The notes beneath the pieces are model-generated. The model was given only the letters and a program-made list of their open reading frames with translations, had not been told where the DNA came from and searched no databases. DNA of 64,000 nucleotides from Gymnothorax reevesii (lineage: Eukaryota > Chordata > Actinopteri > Anguilliformes > Muraenidae). Numbering within the stretch: the first letter of the stretch is position 1; the number at the start of each line of letters is the position of its first letter. Below are positions 9,435 to 18,309 of this stretch, piece by piece. The stretch spans positions 11,422,739-11,486,738 of the forward strand of contig CM056584.1 of the NCBI GenBank assembly GCA_029721435.1, read 5' to 3'. Both the position numbers and the translations under genes were made by a program.

Positions 9435-11382
9435 GAGAGAGAGACAGAAAATTTGAATTTCAGAGAGAAATATTCGCTTTATAAATCACATGCATTTTAA
9501 CACAGCAAAATGAAGAACCCAAACAAATAAACAGTTACCATCAACCCACAACAGTATTTGTAAAGCAAAAATGTACCCAAAAAATTAAGTATATTTTACA
9601 AGAGTCAAATAGATCCACGATAAAGATGGATCAGTTGATTATACCTTTCATACTTTAAGACACAGTACACATGCATGGACAGAAGGGATAATAGATGAAA
9701 TTAACATGGAAAAGGACTGACAGCATTATTATGTATGATAAATCTGAGTCATATTTGTTTTCCCATATTTGCAATTATTTTAATTATTGATGAATGCACC
9801 CACCCTAATGTCTAATATTTATTTCCCTGTAGGAGTACAAAACCCCAACAGCTACACCAATAAAGTTGAACAGCACTGAATTTGGAGCGATGGAGAAGGC
9901 AGCACGGGGGGGAGGAGAAAAGGCTGAAAACTGAAGGAGTGAAAGACAGAGTGATAGAAAGAGAGGGAGAGGGAGAGAGAACAGAGACTAGAGGGTGATA
10001 TTGATGGACAGTTTCACAGAAAGCAGCCCTTGAGAAAGATGGCGTGTAATAAAGAGCAGAGCGCGAGAGGGAAGGGTTCTGCACAATCCCTGGCGTGGCG
10101 GGATGGCGATACAGCGTTTGCATGGACCCGATCTGAAGAGCTGCTCTCACCTTGAGAGAAATAGGGCTCAGAGTCATTCAGCTCGAAACAGTCGATCCCA
10201 CTGTCCCCCTGTGGGAAGGAGGAAGTACATTCAGCCTTTGCACCCACTCCACCAATCACCTCCTACACCACATGTCATGTGACCTACACAATCCAATAGC
10301 ATATGGCTGGCTATCCCCAGAGCCTGAGGACCCAGGACTCAAATTTACAACCTGCCGGCCCTCGAGAACAGAGAACAAGAGCTTTAGCAGGCCTCGCAGG
10401 TGAGATCGGAGCTGGACTCAGAGGCGGTTTGGAACGAGGACACTAAAAATGCCCCTGCTGACGTTACACTGGAATTATAGTTCTCCTGCCAAGTTCATAC
10501 CACACTCGAGTTAGGACTTGACGACACAGTGTACACACGCTAAAGACGACACGGGCGAAATTACGACAAAGTAAATTCCTCTTATTGCACTGAGTGCAGC
10601 AAGGAGTTGTTGACATTAAACAGACTTTAGAAATAGACTGAGGAAACTAGGTACTTGAATAACATGCAAGGCCAAATGTCAAATCAAAATTTGTCATCGC
10701 GATGAATGTTTCATGCAGCAGTGTGTTTGTCTGGGCCTGGCGATGGATCGGAGAACGGTCCATGAATAACTGGGATAGACACAGGGTACTTATACATGGT
10801 AGAGCTGAAATGAAGTCAGCACTGAAGCTTATATCCTCCATCAAAGCACAGGAGACCAAGCTGTTCCTGTCTGACGGAGGAGAGCCTGACGCGAGTCTCT
10901 GCTTCTCAGGACCTCTGTTTAACCCTTCGCGCGCCAGGCTCGTTTTAGTAATTACATTCCCACAGGCCAGCCAACTTTTAGAAATTTTGTTTATTTTCAA
11001 TACTGCTTAAACACAACCCGATTAACACCTACTTAAGAACCTACTATGGCCACGATGTACCAAACCGACAGCGGTCTATAGATGCAGAATTCTTTGGAAG
11101 TCACCCATACGCCAGTAGCACTCGAAGGGTTAAGAGTAGTTATGGCTCAATGCCTGGCTTCCCATTTGTGGTAGTACAGGGCGCACTTATAAACAGATAC
11201 ACTAATAGGCACTAATAATAATTCAGCCCATTTATCTTTAATTTTGCTGACCTGAAAGGTTTTGACTGAGATATTCCTTGTTAATGAGTTCCTAATGAGT
11301 GCAATGAATGAACCCTTTAACCCTTACCTTTCCAGACACCACCAGGAGCCCAGAGTCAGGGTCAAAGAGAGGGATCAATGTC
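278..11382 (-). CDS. coro7: coronin-7 (tandem coronin WD-repeat protein), partial, 14 exons
   Basis: Coronin-7 is a tandem coronin with two WD40 beta-propeller units. It acts at the trans-Golgi in F-actin-dependent post-Golgi trafficking (family knowledge). Exons in transcript order are 11382-11328, 10208-10151, 9388-9243, 8124-8029, 7939-7835, 5090-4949, 4449-4274, 3974-3866, 3439-3353, 3270-3128, 2156-2052, 1795-1710, 744-603 and 367-278. All 13 introns are GT-AG, all phases match, and the 1540 nt are open throughout. Exons 1-4 finish coronin unit 1 and its conserved extension. Exons 5-6 are a Ser/Pro/Lys linker. Exons 7-14 cover most of unit 2, with WD blades such as SSSYDLTVRLWD and LATVCKDGKVRIYDPR, and the coronin signature PFYDPDTGVVFLTGKGD. 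By recall of the human protein this is roughly residues 285-800 of about 925. The C-terminus and its acidic tail lie left of the window. The N-terminal unit-1 exons were not found. Confidence 0.95.
368..602 (-). repeat. coro7 intron with (CA/TG)n tract against the acceptor
   Basis: 235-bp intron. Positions 378-420 are an interrupted CA tract on plus, so the sense strand has a (TG)n run ending about ten bases before the AG at 369-368. Nothing else is recognised in the intron. Confidence 0.85.
603..744 (-). CDS. coro7: coro7 exon: unit 2 signature PFYDPDTGVVFLTGK
   Basis: 142 nt. It encodes RSERLLTLHSAQSL and STLIPFYDPDTGVVFLTGK, the coronin signature of the second unit. The acceptor is ctcctcag. 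Reading past the donor GTGGGG would break the GKGD motif, which the next exon restores. Confidence 0.95.
745..1709 (-). other. coro7 intron, no recognised element
   Basis: 965 bp of AT-rich intron. No coding similarity, RNA gene or clear repeat was recognised. Confidence 0.7.
1710..1795 (-). CDS. coro7: coro7 exon: unit 2, EGPGPEG...LLVSGFD
   Basis: 86 nt encoding EGPGPEGHRGARIVWV then LGGQCLLVSGFD. Mammals have WVCDG where this has WVLGG. The acceptor is ctgctgcag and the donor GTATGG. Confidence 0.94.
2052..2156 (-). CDS. coro7: coro7 exon: unit 2 WD blade, CKDGKVRIYDPR
   Basis: 105 nt, phase 0. It encodes IFGMAWSPDGQLLATVCKDG then KVRIYDPRKSAEPIQ, nearly the human sequence. Confidence 0.97.
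2157..3127 (-). other. coro7 intron with a ZNF143-like motif
   Basis: 971-bp AT-rich intron. The only recognised feature is ACTACAGTTCCCATAA at 3100-3115, close to the ACTACAATTCCCA motif bound by ZNF143. Confidence 0.5.
3128..3270 (-). CDS. coro7: coro7 exon: unit 2 WD blade, HTEKIYSLRFHP
   Basis: 143 nt encoding HTEKIYSLRFHPLAAGLLAS, then SSYDLTVRLWDLEAGEEVKL and RGHQDQ. It is a textbook WD40 repeat with GH and WD dipeptides. The intron between this exon and the previous one is only 82 bp. Confidence 0.97.
3353..3439 (-). CDS. coro7: coro7 exon: unit 2 WD blade, GEDAKIRVWQV
   Basis: 87 nt with GEDAKIRVWQVPGGGLVETL and TDPECVLQ, a complete WD-blade strand set. Phases 1 in and 1 out agree with its neighbours. 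Confidence 0.95.
3480..3850. repeat. degenerate CA-rich low-complexity tract
   Basis: About 370 bp of imperfect CACA, CACAGA and ACAC words inside the coro7 intron 3440-3865. Apparent reading frames here are repeat artefacts. Confidence 0.75.
3866..3974 (-). CDS. coro7: coro7 exon: unit 2, PDTALPTIQNG segment
   Basis: 109 nt encoding PGKLPDTALPTIQNGVNVAD then LCWDPFNTHRLAV. Of two possible acceptors, the one giving LAQPGK was chosen because it preserves the family length (ELRKPGR in mammals). A 39-bp minisatellite lies just upstream in the intron. Confidence 0.94.
3990..4170. repeat. 39-bp minisatellite in coro7 intron
   Basis: The phrase TCTCAAAACTAC recurs at 4003, 4042, 4081 and 4156, spacings 39, 39 and 75, with similar GGGAG and CATTCATTT words between. 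It sits just upstream (sense direction) of the acceptor at 3974. Confidence 0.8.
4274..4449 (-). CDS. coro7: coro7 exon: start of coronin unit 2
   Basis: 176 nt. It encodes PSSKFRHIQGHILHRDTHFT and NLRGLNLTTPGESDGFCAN, then VAVPLAIAGGQVAVFE. The SKFRH motif is the conserved coronin N-terminal signature, here opening the second unit. Near-identity to vertebrate CORO7 makes the call secure. Confidence 0.96.
4450..4948 (-). other. coro7 intron, no recognised element
   Basis: 499-bp intron. Nothing beyond splice sites was recognised. Confidence 0.7.
4949..5090 (-). CDS. coro7: coro7 exon: Ser-rich linker, part 2
   Basis: 142 nt. It is rich in Ser, Pro and Thr (GGSSSSSPMTTPSSSAAPS) and ends KAIQSMLG, matching the SLRSLQSLLG end of the mammalian linker. 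The phase-1 end joins correctly to the next exon. The 2.7-kb intron before it carries the nested transposons. Confidence 0.9.
5729..6789 (+). mobile_element. Tc1-like element, 3'-truncated, decayed transposase
   Basis: The left end begins CAGCACCCTTCATAATTATT next to TA, a typical fish Tc1 terminus. A second 'ttggcacccct' copy at about 5922 suggests the IR/DR layout. Degenerate transposase fragments run from about 6110. They include a paired-like helix-turn-helix (STVRGIIKKFK, KTTIRRYLH, GRGHK hook) and WSDENK with the first catalytic Asp. Stops and shifts interrupt it. The sequence ends after NQNLVASA, before the second Asp and the Glu, where the hairpin at 6790 begins. It is inactive. Confidence 0.85.
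6790..7197. mobile_element. long perfect-type inverted repeat (hairpin MITE)
   Basis: The two halves are inverted copies about 195 bp long with a loop of only about 20 nt near 6985-7005. For example 'cgtccagtataatccaagtc' at 6823 reappears inverted near 7165, and 'cccagagactaataaa' at 6962 reappears inverted at 7013. The arms differ by scattered mismatches and a poly-A stretch at 6886-6899. It abuts the broken end of the Tc1-like element. Confidence 0.85.
7835..7939 (-). CDS. coro7: coro7 exon: basic Ser/Pro linker, part 1
   Basis: 105 nt, phase 0. It starts VQRISLHPDKRPKPS and ends PSGRSKE, a low-complexity basic linker between the two coronin units. The acceptor was chosen because VQ follows NNRQ as VQ follows NQQ in the mammalian protein, and because the donor GTGAGT is strong. 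Confidence 0.88.
8029..8124 (-). CDS. coro7: coro7 exon: FHADLYPDT segment
   Basis: 96 nt, phase 0 on both sides. It encodes DFHADLYPDTVGQTPA and EEWWQGNNRQ, the counterpart of the human FHEDLFPDT...SWWAGDNQQ stretch. The intron after it is only 89 bp. Confidence 0.94.
8125..9242 (-). other. coro7 intron, no recognised element
   Basis: 1118-bp intron. I recognise no gene, RNA or repeat family in it. Confidence 0.6.
9243..9388 (-). CDS. coro7: coro7 exon: coronin-conserved extension of unit 1
   Basis: 146 nt. It contains RGVALVPKLALDV, SSCEVLRVLQLSDSFIVP and YQVPRK, closely matching vertebrate CORO7 just after the first propeller. Its acceptor is preceded by a pyrimidine-only microsatellite on the sense strand (see findings). 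Confidence 0.95.
9391..9444. repeat. (GA)n microsatellite at coro7 acceptor
   Basis: About 54 bp of GAGA/GGGA on plus. On the sense strand this is a pure pyrimidine tract that directly precedes the acceptor AG at 9390-9389. The rest of the intron up to 10150 holds nothing recognised. Confidence 0.9.
10151..10208 (-). CDS. coro7: coro7 exon: unit 1, GDSGIDCFEL segment
   Basis: 58 nt encoding GDSGIDCFELNDSEPYFSQ plus one base. It follows the GK of the previous exon exactly as in coronins (GKGD...). The acceptor is cccacag and the donor GTGAGA. Confidence 0.93.
10919..11133. mobile_element. piggyBac-like TTAA MITE, copy D
   Basis: The left end is TTAACCCTTCGCGCGCC. The right end, read inward, is TTAACCCTTCGAGTGCTA. 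The element is bounded by TTAA at 10919-10922 and 11130-11133. The 215-bp interior differs from the palindromic copies further right. It lies in the coro7 intron 10209-11327. Confidence 0.75.
11328..11382 (-). CDS. coro7: coro7 exon: end of coronin unit 1 propeller
   Basis: 55 nt, entered in phase 2 (first base completes a codon). It encodes the coronin signature LIPLFDPDSGLLVVSGK of the first unit. The acceptor is tttag and the donor GTAAGG. It is the most 5' coro7 exon recognisable in the window. Confidence 0.9.
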
Positions 11383-12914
11383 CTAAATGAAAAAAGAGAG
11401 GGAGGGGGAGAGAAATGGACATTTAATTCCAACTTCACTGGCCATGATTTATCACTTTGTCACATATCCCGAAAAAAATCAGGATCAGAGGAAATGAGGC
11501 CTATGCAAATGTTTGAGGAATTGTTCTGCTTTTCTCGCAGCAGGGCACGCATCCTGAACAACCGCTCATTCACACGATTTTCCACCGCTTCCACTTGCGA
11601 CCACTAGAGGGAGCCTGAGACCGGCAGAATCACAGAGACACGATTTCAAAGCGTCGGTCAACTGGAACACACTGGCCCTGCAGTAATCGCGTAAGATCAA
11701 GCACACCAGCTCATTTTTCAGTCCAAAACACCTCTATAGCACAGAAAACGGGAACGTTTAGGTTGAACAATATTTGAGGATCAAACCTATGCTTCACGAG
11801 ATCTCATTTTTTTAGTTTTAGTGAGGGCCAGCGGACCCAGGCAGGCATTTAAAGACCTGTATTCCGATTACTGCGCGCGCTCTTAACTTTGAAAACTATT
11901 CAGCCGAACAAGAAATCAAATGAAGTGGTTCCGCTTGTCTGCGAGTCAAAATCTGATTCCATCGTCGCTAATCCGTCTTCGTTTTGCACTGCATGCTTCT
12001 TACATTAAGGAATTTTCGATGGAAATTGTGGGATTCAAAGCGCGATTTTAGCGCTAAAGCCAAAGGATATGAAGAATGTGAACTGGTTTGCCAACCGCTA
12101 ATAAACATCATAGAAGAAATCCTTTAAAAAAGTCAAGTTTTCGAAGTTCTGAGCATGCACAGTAATCGTGACACAGATCCTTTAAAACTCCAAATTTTAG
12201 ATGACTTCTGATTCATGAATAGTTCTCACCGGCTAAGATCGCCGGGTGCACCCCCGGAGAAGGGGCATGTGAAATAAGTCAGTGAGAGGAAAAACTCAGA
12301 ATAAACTGCCGGAGAGATTGTAAACACCCCTCCGAGCGCTCGCTTTGCCTGGAGCAAAAACTACAGGAGCAACATGTGACAAGTACTTTGTTTGCTCACT
12401 CAAGCGGAACTGCGGACAAAATAATTGAACGAGGGGAGAAAAGATTTACTGCCTCAGTCACGAAATAAATGTTAGACAAACGAGATCACTTTATTTACAA
12501 AGATGTATGATTGACAGAGCACACACACAAATACACGATATAGGTCAGAAATTTCCATGATCCGGGAATCGATTCATTTTTCCCACGGTGCTGCAAACTA
12601 CAGCTGTAGGCTATATGTTGCAAATCGCTCACACACGCACGCACTCTCGCATCACTCACTCACTAGCTCAGGTTTAGTAGGGACTTAGTAGGATGCATAC
12701 TCATTCTGCGATGTGGGTCAGCATGGTTTTCTGTTTAGGGTTTATATGATAGATTATTTGTTTTTTACATGCTACAATTCATTACCACCGGGTAAATTAT
12801 TTTGTATTACACTTAAGTGCATTGGTAACCAACGCTTCAACAAGCTGTGTGATAACACCGTTATGAGCCCAAACACTCAGAAATATCAAGTCACGACATA
12901 CACATATAAATATT

Positions 12915-12915
<1 letters not shown>
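11383..12915. other. probable coro7 intron, no gene recognised
   Basis: No coding exon recognised. A CTCF-like core CCACTAGAGGGAGC is at 11601-11614. Otherwise AT-rich unique-looking sequence. Confidence 0.5.
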
Positions 12916-12964
<49 letters not shown>

Positions 12965-13228
12965 GAGCAGTAACAGGGAAGTAAGAGTGAAATAAATGGG
13001 CATTAACATGACAGAAACCCAGAGGGATGAGCCGGAGACAAACACCACAGATAAGAGAGGCTGTGGGGTCACGATCGTAACGATCCCACAAGAAACGGAG
13101 AAAGCAGAGTTCAGTTCCAGATTAGTGCAGTCCACAATGCCCACCATGTCAAAGGCAGACAGTAAGGGGTAACGCCTGTGTTCAGCGGTGTACGCGACCA
13201 TGACACGGTCAATGAGTGACCGTGAGAT

Positions 13229-13315
<87 letters not shown>

Positions 13316-13319
13316 GGGG
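12916..13319. repeat. inverted CA/TG tracts ending in a 21-G run
   Basis: (CA)n at 12916-12961 and (TG)n at 13231-13298 are separated by about 270 bp of ordinary sequence and can pair with each other. The TG tract runs straight into 21 consecutive G (13299-13319). Confidence 0.9.
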
Positions 13320-13539
13320 TGAACAAATTAGGATAACAGTATGAATAGACATACTTCACAACTGTTTATACTCTTAAATAACCCTGAAAAAACTTATTTT
13401 CTTCCTCTCAAGAAGAAAATATAGGCTTGTTTTTTTCACCAATTACAGGTCGAGGTGAAGTGTTTTTAATGCAGCTTTTTAAAGTAGTGTATTAAATACG
13501 CGAAATGCAGCTATTGTTGTTCAATGATGCAACATATCA

Positions 13540-13669
13540 AAATCAAAGCTGTTGAAAACCTGTCATGTGGCGACTTGTCAAAACAAGGCGCCACATGATA
13601 GGTTTTCAACAGCACAAGATAATTAAATTAATATTTCAAAAAAATTTATTTCAGAGCTTGAAGGGTTAA
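13540..13669. mobile_element. piggyBac-like TTAA MITE, copy A (left end unclear)
   Basis: The palindromic core TGTTGAAAACCTGTCATGTG and its inverse GCCACATGATAGGTTTTCAA flank a short loop. The right end is GCTTGAAGGGTTAA (TTAA 13666-13669). No clear left TTAACCCTT end was found. Confidence 0.65.
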
Positions 13670-14879
13670 TCATTGGCTGATCTTGTCATGGGTGAAAATC
13701 AGGTGAAAACTCGCCAGACTGGCAGTTTTTCAGAGGAAAAAAAGCTATAGAAACAGGAGTTCAAGCCTAATTTAGAGACAAAATGCATGATGAGAATTGA
13801 TTTTTTTTTTTTGTTTTAGCAGCGCGCAAGGCAGGGTACACCTTACTGAAGGAGTAAATTTAACAGAGGTGGGGGCGTGACAGTCGAAGACCAGCTACAC
13901 ACAGTTAACGTAATGAAGAAGGAATGTGGGCAGATTCAGAATCAGTAAATCACCGTTAGAGTGATTTACATTTCCAGCACAGCCAGGATACTCTCACGCA
14001 CCGCTGGGTTTACTGTGACCACAGCCCCATACCCTCCATCCAAAACCCCCGCACAGTTTTAATTATTATTAGATGCGACAGATACAGTGACTTATATCAC
14101 ACCATCTTAACACGCTTTATAGAGACAGGCTGGGGTGGTCCAATTATTCTGAAAGTGTATCACAGCCAACTCAAATTCATGAATTGAGATACAGAGTGTA
14201 TGTTAATTAGAAATACTTTCCCTCGGGCTCCATACTGCCTGGTTATAATGCTATTGCTCTTGCTAATCTCACTGGTGACTAGAAGCTCCAGCGACGACTA
14301 AACAGCCAACATCACGTCTATAAGCCAGTGCTACCTGAGACAGGCCATGTTTACGACTCTCTCGGTTTGACTGCAGGCAGTATCCTGGTTGCCAGTGTTA
14401 ATGCCCCGACGGTTGGCCTCTCTAGCGGCGGGTGGTGTGAAATGTCCGGTTTAGCGATTAAGTTTTTCAGGAATTTGGGTAAACACACCCCCTCCTGAAA
14501 CTGTTCAGCCATTAATTCTGCTGGCAGGTGGCACTCGGGCCGTTTCCGGGCCGGGGTGATTTTTCGGCTGAACGGCTGTCGTCCAGCTCCAGTCAGAAGT
14601 GATCGAGCCTCCCTTCTTCTTCTCCTCTTATGGTCACTCTCCATGTCTCTCTCAGTCATCGTTTCTCTGATGTCCATTGTGGGTGATTATATGATGGGAC
14701 TCTCCCCTCCCACAGCTGACCCCTCCCTCAGCCAGTGTCCCCTGCGCCCCGCCCCGCCCCGCACCGCACCTCCCCAGGACAGCCTCTAACAGCTCAGTGT
14801 TCCCATCACCAGCCCCAAACTCAGGGGAGAACCGATTCCTGAACACGGACAGTGACAAAAACAGGGAAAAATGGACACA

Positions 14880-15258
14880 GGGTATCAAACAGATACAGAC
14901 AGACAGACAGACACAGATGCACAGTAGATCCTAAACACAGCACATAATATAAGATAAACAAAGGCAGAAAGAGGCGCCAAAAAAAAAAAAGAGAAACTGT
15001 CACATTGGAGCAGACAAGCAGATACACACCTGCAAACAAAGACAGAGAATAAGGCACAGACACAGGCACAGACAGACAGAATAAGACACAGACACAGGCG
15101 CAGACAGACACCGAGAAAAGCTGAAAACAGACACAGGCAAAGGCATCAACAGACACAAGCACAAATGCAGGCAATATCAGACATGGGAGCCAACTGACAC
15201 AAACACAACCACAGACCCAGGCACAGACAGAAGCACAAACAGACACAGACACATCCAG
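14880..15258. repeat. degenerate CAGACA minisatellite
   Basis: Repeated CAGACA, CACAGACA and CACAGGCA words over about 380 bp, including a short (AGAC)n at 14899. The Cys/Val-rich minus-strand reading frame across it is a repeat artefact. Confidence 0.8.
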
Positions 15259-16112
15259 GCCCGTGCAGAGATGTGAGGGTCAGGTCACTCGTCAGCAGCT
15301 CTGTCCGCACCAGCAGCCTCTCACTGATCACCTTCACTCCCCACCATACAAACAGCTTAACAAAAACACTCCTGTTCCCTACAGTCGCCCCTCAGGGGCA
15401 GCTGTGCCGGGACCAGGTGTGGGCAGGAGGGGGGCCAAATTAATTAATGAGAGTGAAAAAGCAATTGGCGATTGGCTGCCACGATAAAGGATTAGAAATG
15501 TCCCAGAACAGCCCTGTGCACAAAAGGGCGTCTCTCAGGGAGAAGGTCAGTGAAGGGGTCAGTGTGAGTACCCACAGGTGTTATGGAGGGGACACAGGGG
15601 GGCAGATTTGAGCGACAGGGCAGAGTGACTTTCGCCGTCTCAGAATATGCACCCCTGCGTTCTGCCTCCACCACAGGAAAAAGGCACACGAGTAAAGAAA
15701 AGAATGTGAATGAATTTAAGGAGCAGAGAAGAGTTTTAGTGACATAAACCCGCAGAAAGAGACACTCCGCTCTTCCCCAGGACTGAACAGGGGAACATCG
15801 CAGGACGAAGAGACTCGTCACTCTGAGAGGAGAGCGATACAGCTGACGTTCCCCTTCTGTCACTCCATGACTCTGTCACACTGTTCCTTCATGAATTTGG
15901 AAAACAGGCAGGAGCACGAGAGGAGGACGGTCCACAGTCTGTGCTCACGTCTTTCTGTGCAGAGACTCGCGCACGCGCCGTGCTTACATCAGCACACCCC
16001 TGCATGTTTTTGCATCTCCGCGTGTGAGCACACGCGCACGACTTCGTGAGCGTGTGCGGGCGTCCGCGCTCGTGTGATTGCGCGCGAACAGAAGTCAACC
16101 TGCATGTGTCCG

Positions 16113-16531
16113 TGCACATATTGATGGCCTCATGCAAGAAGGCCGTAAGTGACACTTCGGTCAAAAATGACTTTTTTGGTTGTTTTGGAATAACTGAGAT
16201 GAGCCCATATCCTGACCAAACCCGGAGTCTCAATTTCGGTCCTAAAGGGGTTAAAATGCCTTTTTAACAGTGGTGCATGTGTGATCGAAATGATCGTCTT
16301 CGCCCGTGGTATTAATGGGCTTCAGTGCATTTTGCTAATCATCTCCCAAATTACGAAGAATTATGAAAATGTCTCGTCGGCATCGCAATAGGTTACGAAG
16401 TACGATACTTTTATCATGGATAGTTCAGCATACAGCTAACAGGTGGTGCTGTGGCAGTTTTTTGCCTGTCCTGTAAAATTTGTAAAATGTCACTTATGCC
16501 CTTCTTGCACGAAACCATCGATATGTGTGCA
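16113..16531. mobile_element. MITE with ~43-bp terminal inverted repeats
   Basis: The left end TGCACATATTGATGGCCTCA...AAGAAGGCCGTAAGTGACA is mirrored on the right as TGCACACATATCGATGG...AAGAAGGGCATAAGTGACA. The 419-bp interior is non-coding. No clean target duplication was found, so the superfamily is unassigned. Confidence 0.65.
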
Positions 16532-16865
16532 TTCATACGCAGTTTTGCAGACGGCGATGCGTGTGCAGTGTTCACACGCTTGTGTGTGTGCGGTGAAACC
16601 GTACCTGCAGTAACGAGCCGTGAGCGATCATCAGCAATGCGGAGGACAGAATGAGGTGGAGCGGACAGACAGACTGACAGGTGCAGCGCAGATACGGAGG
16701 GAGGGAGGGAGGCGGGGCCGAGGTTCTTACAGCTGATTACACAGGTGGACGGTGAACAAAGAGAGGATTAGTGGCTGAGATTGGTTTTTTGGGGGAACAG
16801 GGGTGGGCGTGGAGGGGTTGGCCCAGGGCAGGCCAGACGACACAGAAACTGGAGCGAAGCCAAGT

Positions 16866-17018
16866 ATGTTTGCCTTTGTGACTGCGCCGTTCGGACTGAC
16901 CGCATACAGTTCATGTATGTTTGCCTTTGTGACTGCGCCGTTCGGGCTGACCGCATACAGTTCATGTATGTTTGCCTTTGTGACTGCGCCGTTCGGACTG
17001 ACCGCATACAGTTCATTC
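16866..17018. repeat. 51-bp tandem repeat, three copies
   Basis: ATGTTTGCCTTTGTGACTGC restarts at 16866, 16917 and 16968, period 51. Copies differ by about one base. Because 51 is a multiple of three, several frames stay open as 17-residue repeats. Confidence 0.95.
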
Positions 17019-17219
17019 GAGGCTTGCGCCCGTCGCTCGCTCAACTGTCTGTCCGCATAGGTGCACCTGCTGAGTGCATCACTATAATGAAACTATTATG
17101 TCAATAAACGAGTGTATGTGTCTGTGTGTGTACTGCGTGTGTATGTACATGTCTGTCTGTACGTACATTGTAAGCGGGCGCGTAAAATACATTTCACTCA
17201 GATCTGCTTGTGTCTAGTA

Positions 17220-17618
17220 TTAACCCTTAGAGCAGTGTTTCCCAATCCTGTTCCTGGAGTATCCCTGCCCTGCATATTTCAGATGTCTCCTTGATTTCAC
17301 ACATCCAGATCAGGTCATTAAGTACTCCACTAATGAGCTGATCAGCTGATCAGGTGAATTACATCAAGGGGACATCTGAAATATGCAGGGCAGGGATACT
17401 CCAGGAACAGGGTTAGGAAACACTGCCTTAGAGCACTGAAATAAAAAAAATAAATAAATAAATTTAATTATCTTGTTCTATTGAAAACCAATCACGTAGC
17501 AACTTGTTTAAAAGGGCTCCCGCAAACAAGTCGCCACATGATAGGTTTTCAACAGTTTTGATTCTGATATCTCACATCACTGAGCAACAAAAGCAGCATT
17601 TAGCACTCGAAGGGTTAA
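17220..17618. mobile_element. piggyBac-like TTAA MITE, copy B, split by a hAT MITE
   Basis: The left end TTAACCCTTAGAGCACTG is interrupted after TTAACCCTTAGAG by the insertion 17233-17425 and resumes at 17426. The core has ATTGAAAACC... and GCCACATGATAGGTTTTCAA. The right end (inward) is TTAACCCTTCGAGTGCTA with TTAA at 17615-17618. Confidence 0.8.
17233..17425. mobile_element. hAT-type hairpin MITE with perfect 8-bp duplication
   Basis: 193 bp. It begins CAGTGTTTCCCAATCC and ends with the inverse of CAGTGTTTCCTAACC. About 65 bp of each half are inverted copies. It is flanked by CCTTAGAG at 17225-17232 and 17426-17433. CAGTG ends and an 8-bp duplication are standard hAT traits. Confidence 0.92.
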
Positions 17619-18309
17619 TCCTGTCTAAACAGGAGCAAAGACATTCAGCAGGAAAAATCAGCTCTTTTACTGGCGCAAAGCTGACAGGGAGACGAGAGGA
17701 GTTTCAGTCAATCACACAAAACACATCCTTCCTCTTACGCCCATGGGTACATCTTCAACCCAAATGTCTCTGTCATTTGAGCCGCATTTCACCATCTTTA
17801 CTGCATTGTAAAGCACACAATGGGTGTCACAATGGGTTCTGAACTTCTGATTGGCTTTGTGTAATATAGAAAAGCAAAGTTCCATTATGACATCACACTT
17901 GAGTTTTGACTGAACGCAAATCTCTCGTATCACGTTTCCACTTAAGAAGCCTCGTGGATTGACAGCAATCCTCATTCACACGATTATTTTCTTTGAAAAG
18001 TCGTGTTCCTATTTAATCTGAAGACAAGATTATGATCTTCTTCATCCATCGGCCGGATCTGATGGCGAACAAATCGGGAAGTTTTTTTTTGTGCACTTAC
18101 TGTGTCATAAAAAAGTGAACGAGTCAAGCAAGCCAAGCTGCAAAGTAAAACGCGAATCATGCGCAACTTAGAACCCTAGAAAGAAAGGAACATTCAACTG
18201 CTACTAAAGACACAAGTGTAAAATACTGCTTATAACGTTTATGAACATCATAGCAAGCGCACGCGAAAGCCGTCAAAATCTGGAAGTGTACAACAGGTGG
18301 CATGTACAG

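Noticed and set aside
9850..9900. Minus-strand HRSKF stretch compared with the coronin N-terminal SKFRH signature
   Set aside because: Only four residues match and the surrounding frame is not coronin-like.
12797..13201. 134-codon minus-strand frame with a GIVDCTNLEL stretch, considered as a Harbinger-type transposase
   Set aside because: The resemblance to the IDCTH motif is weak, and the frame runs into a CA tract with no second motif.
14351..14677. 108-codon minus-strand frame considered as a missing coro7 unit-1 exon
   Set aside because: No WD or coronin motif, and splice phases do not fit the exon at 11382.
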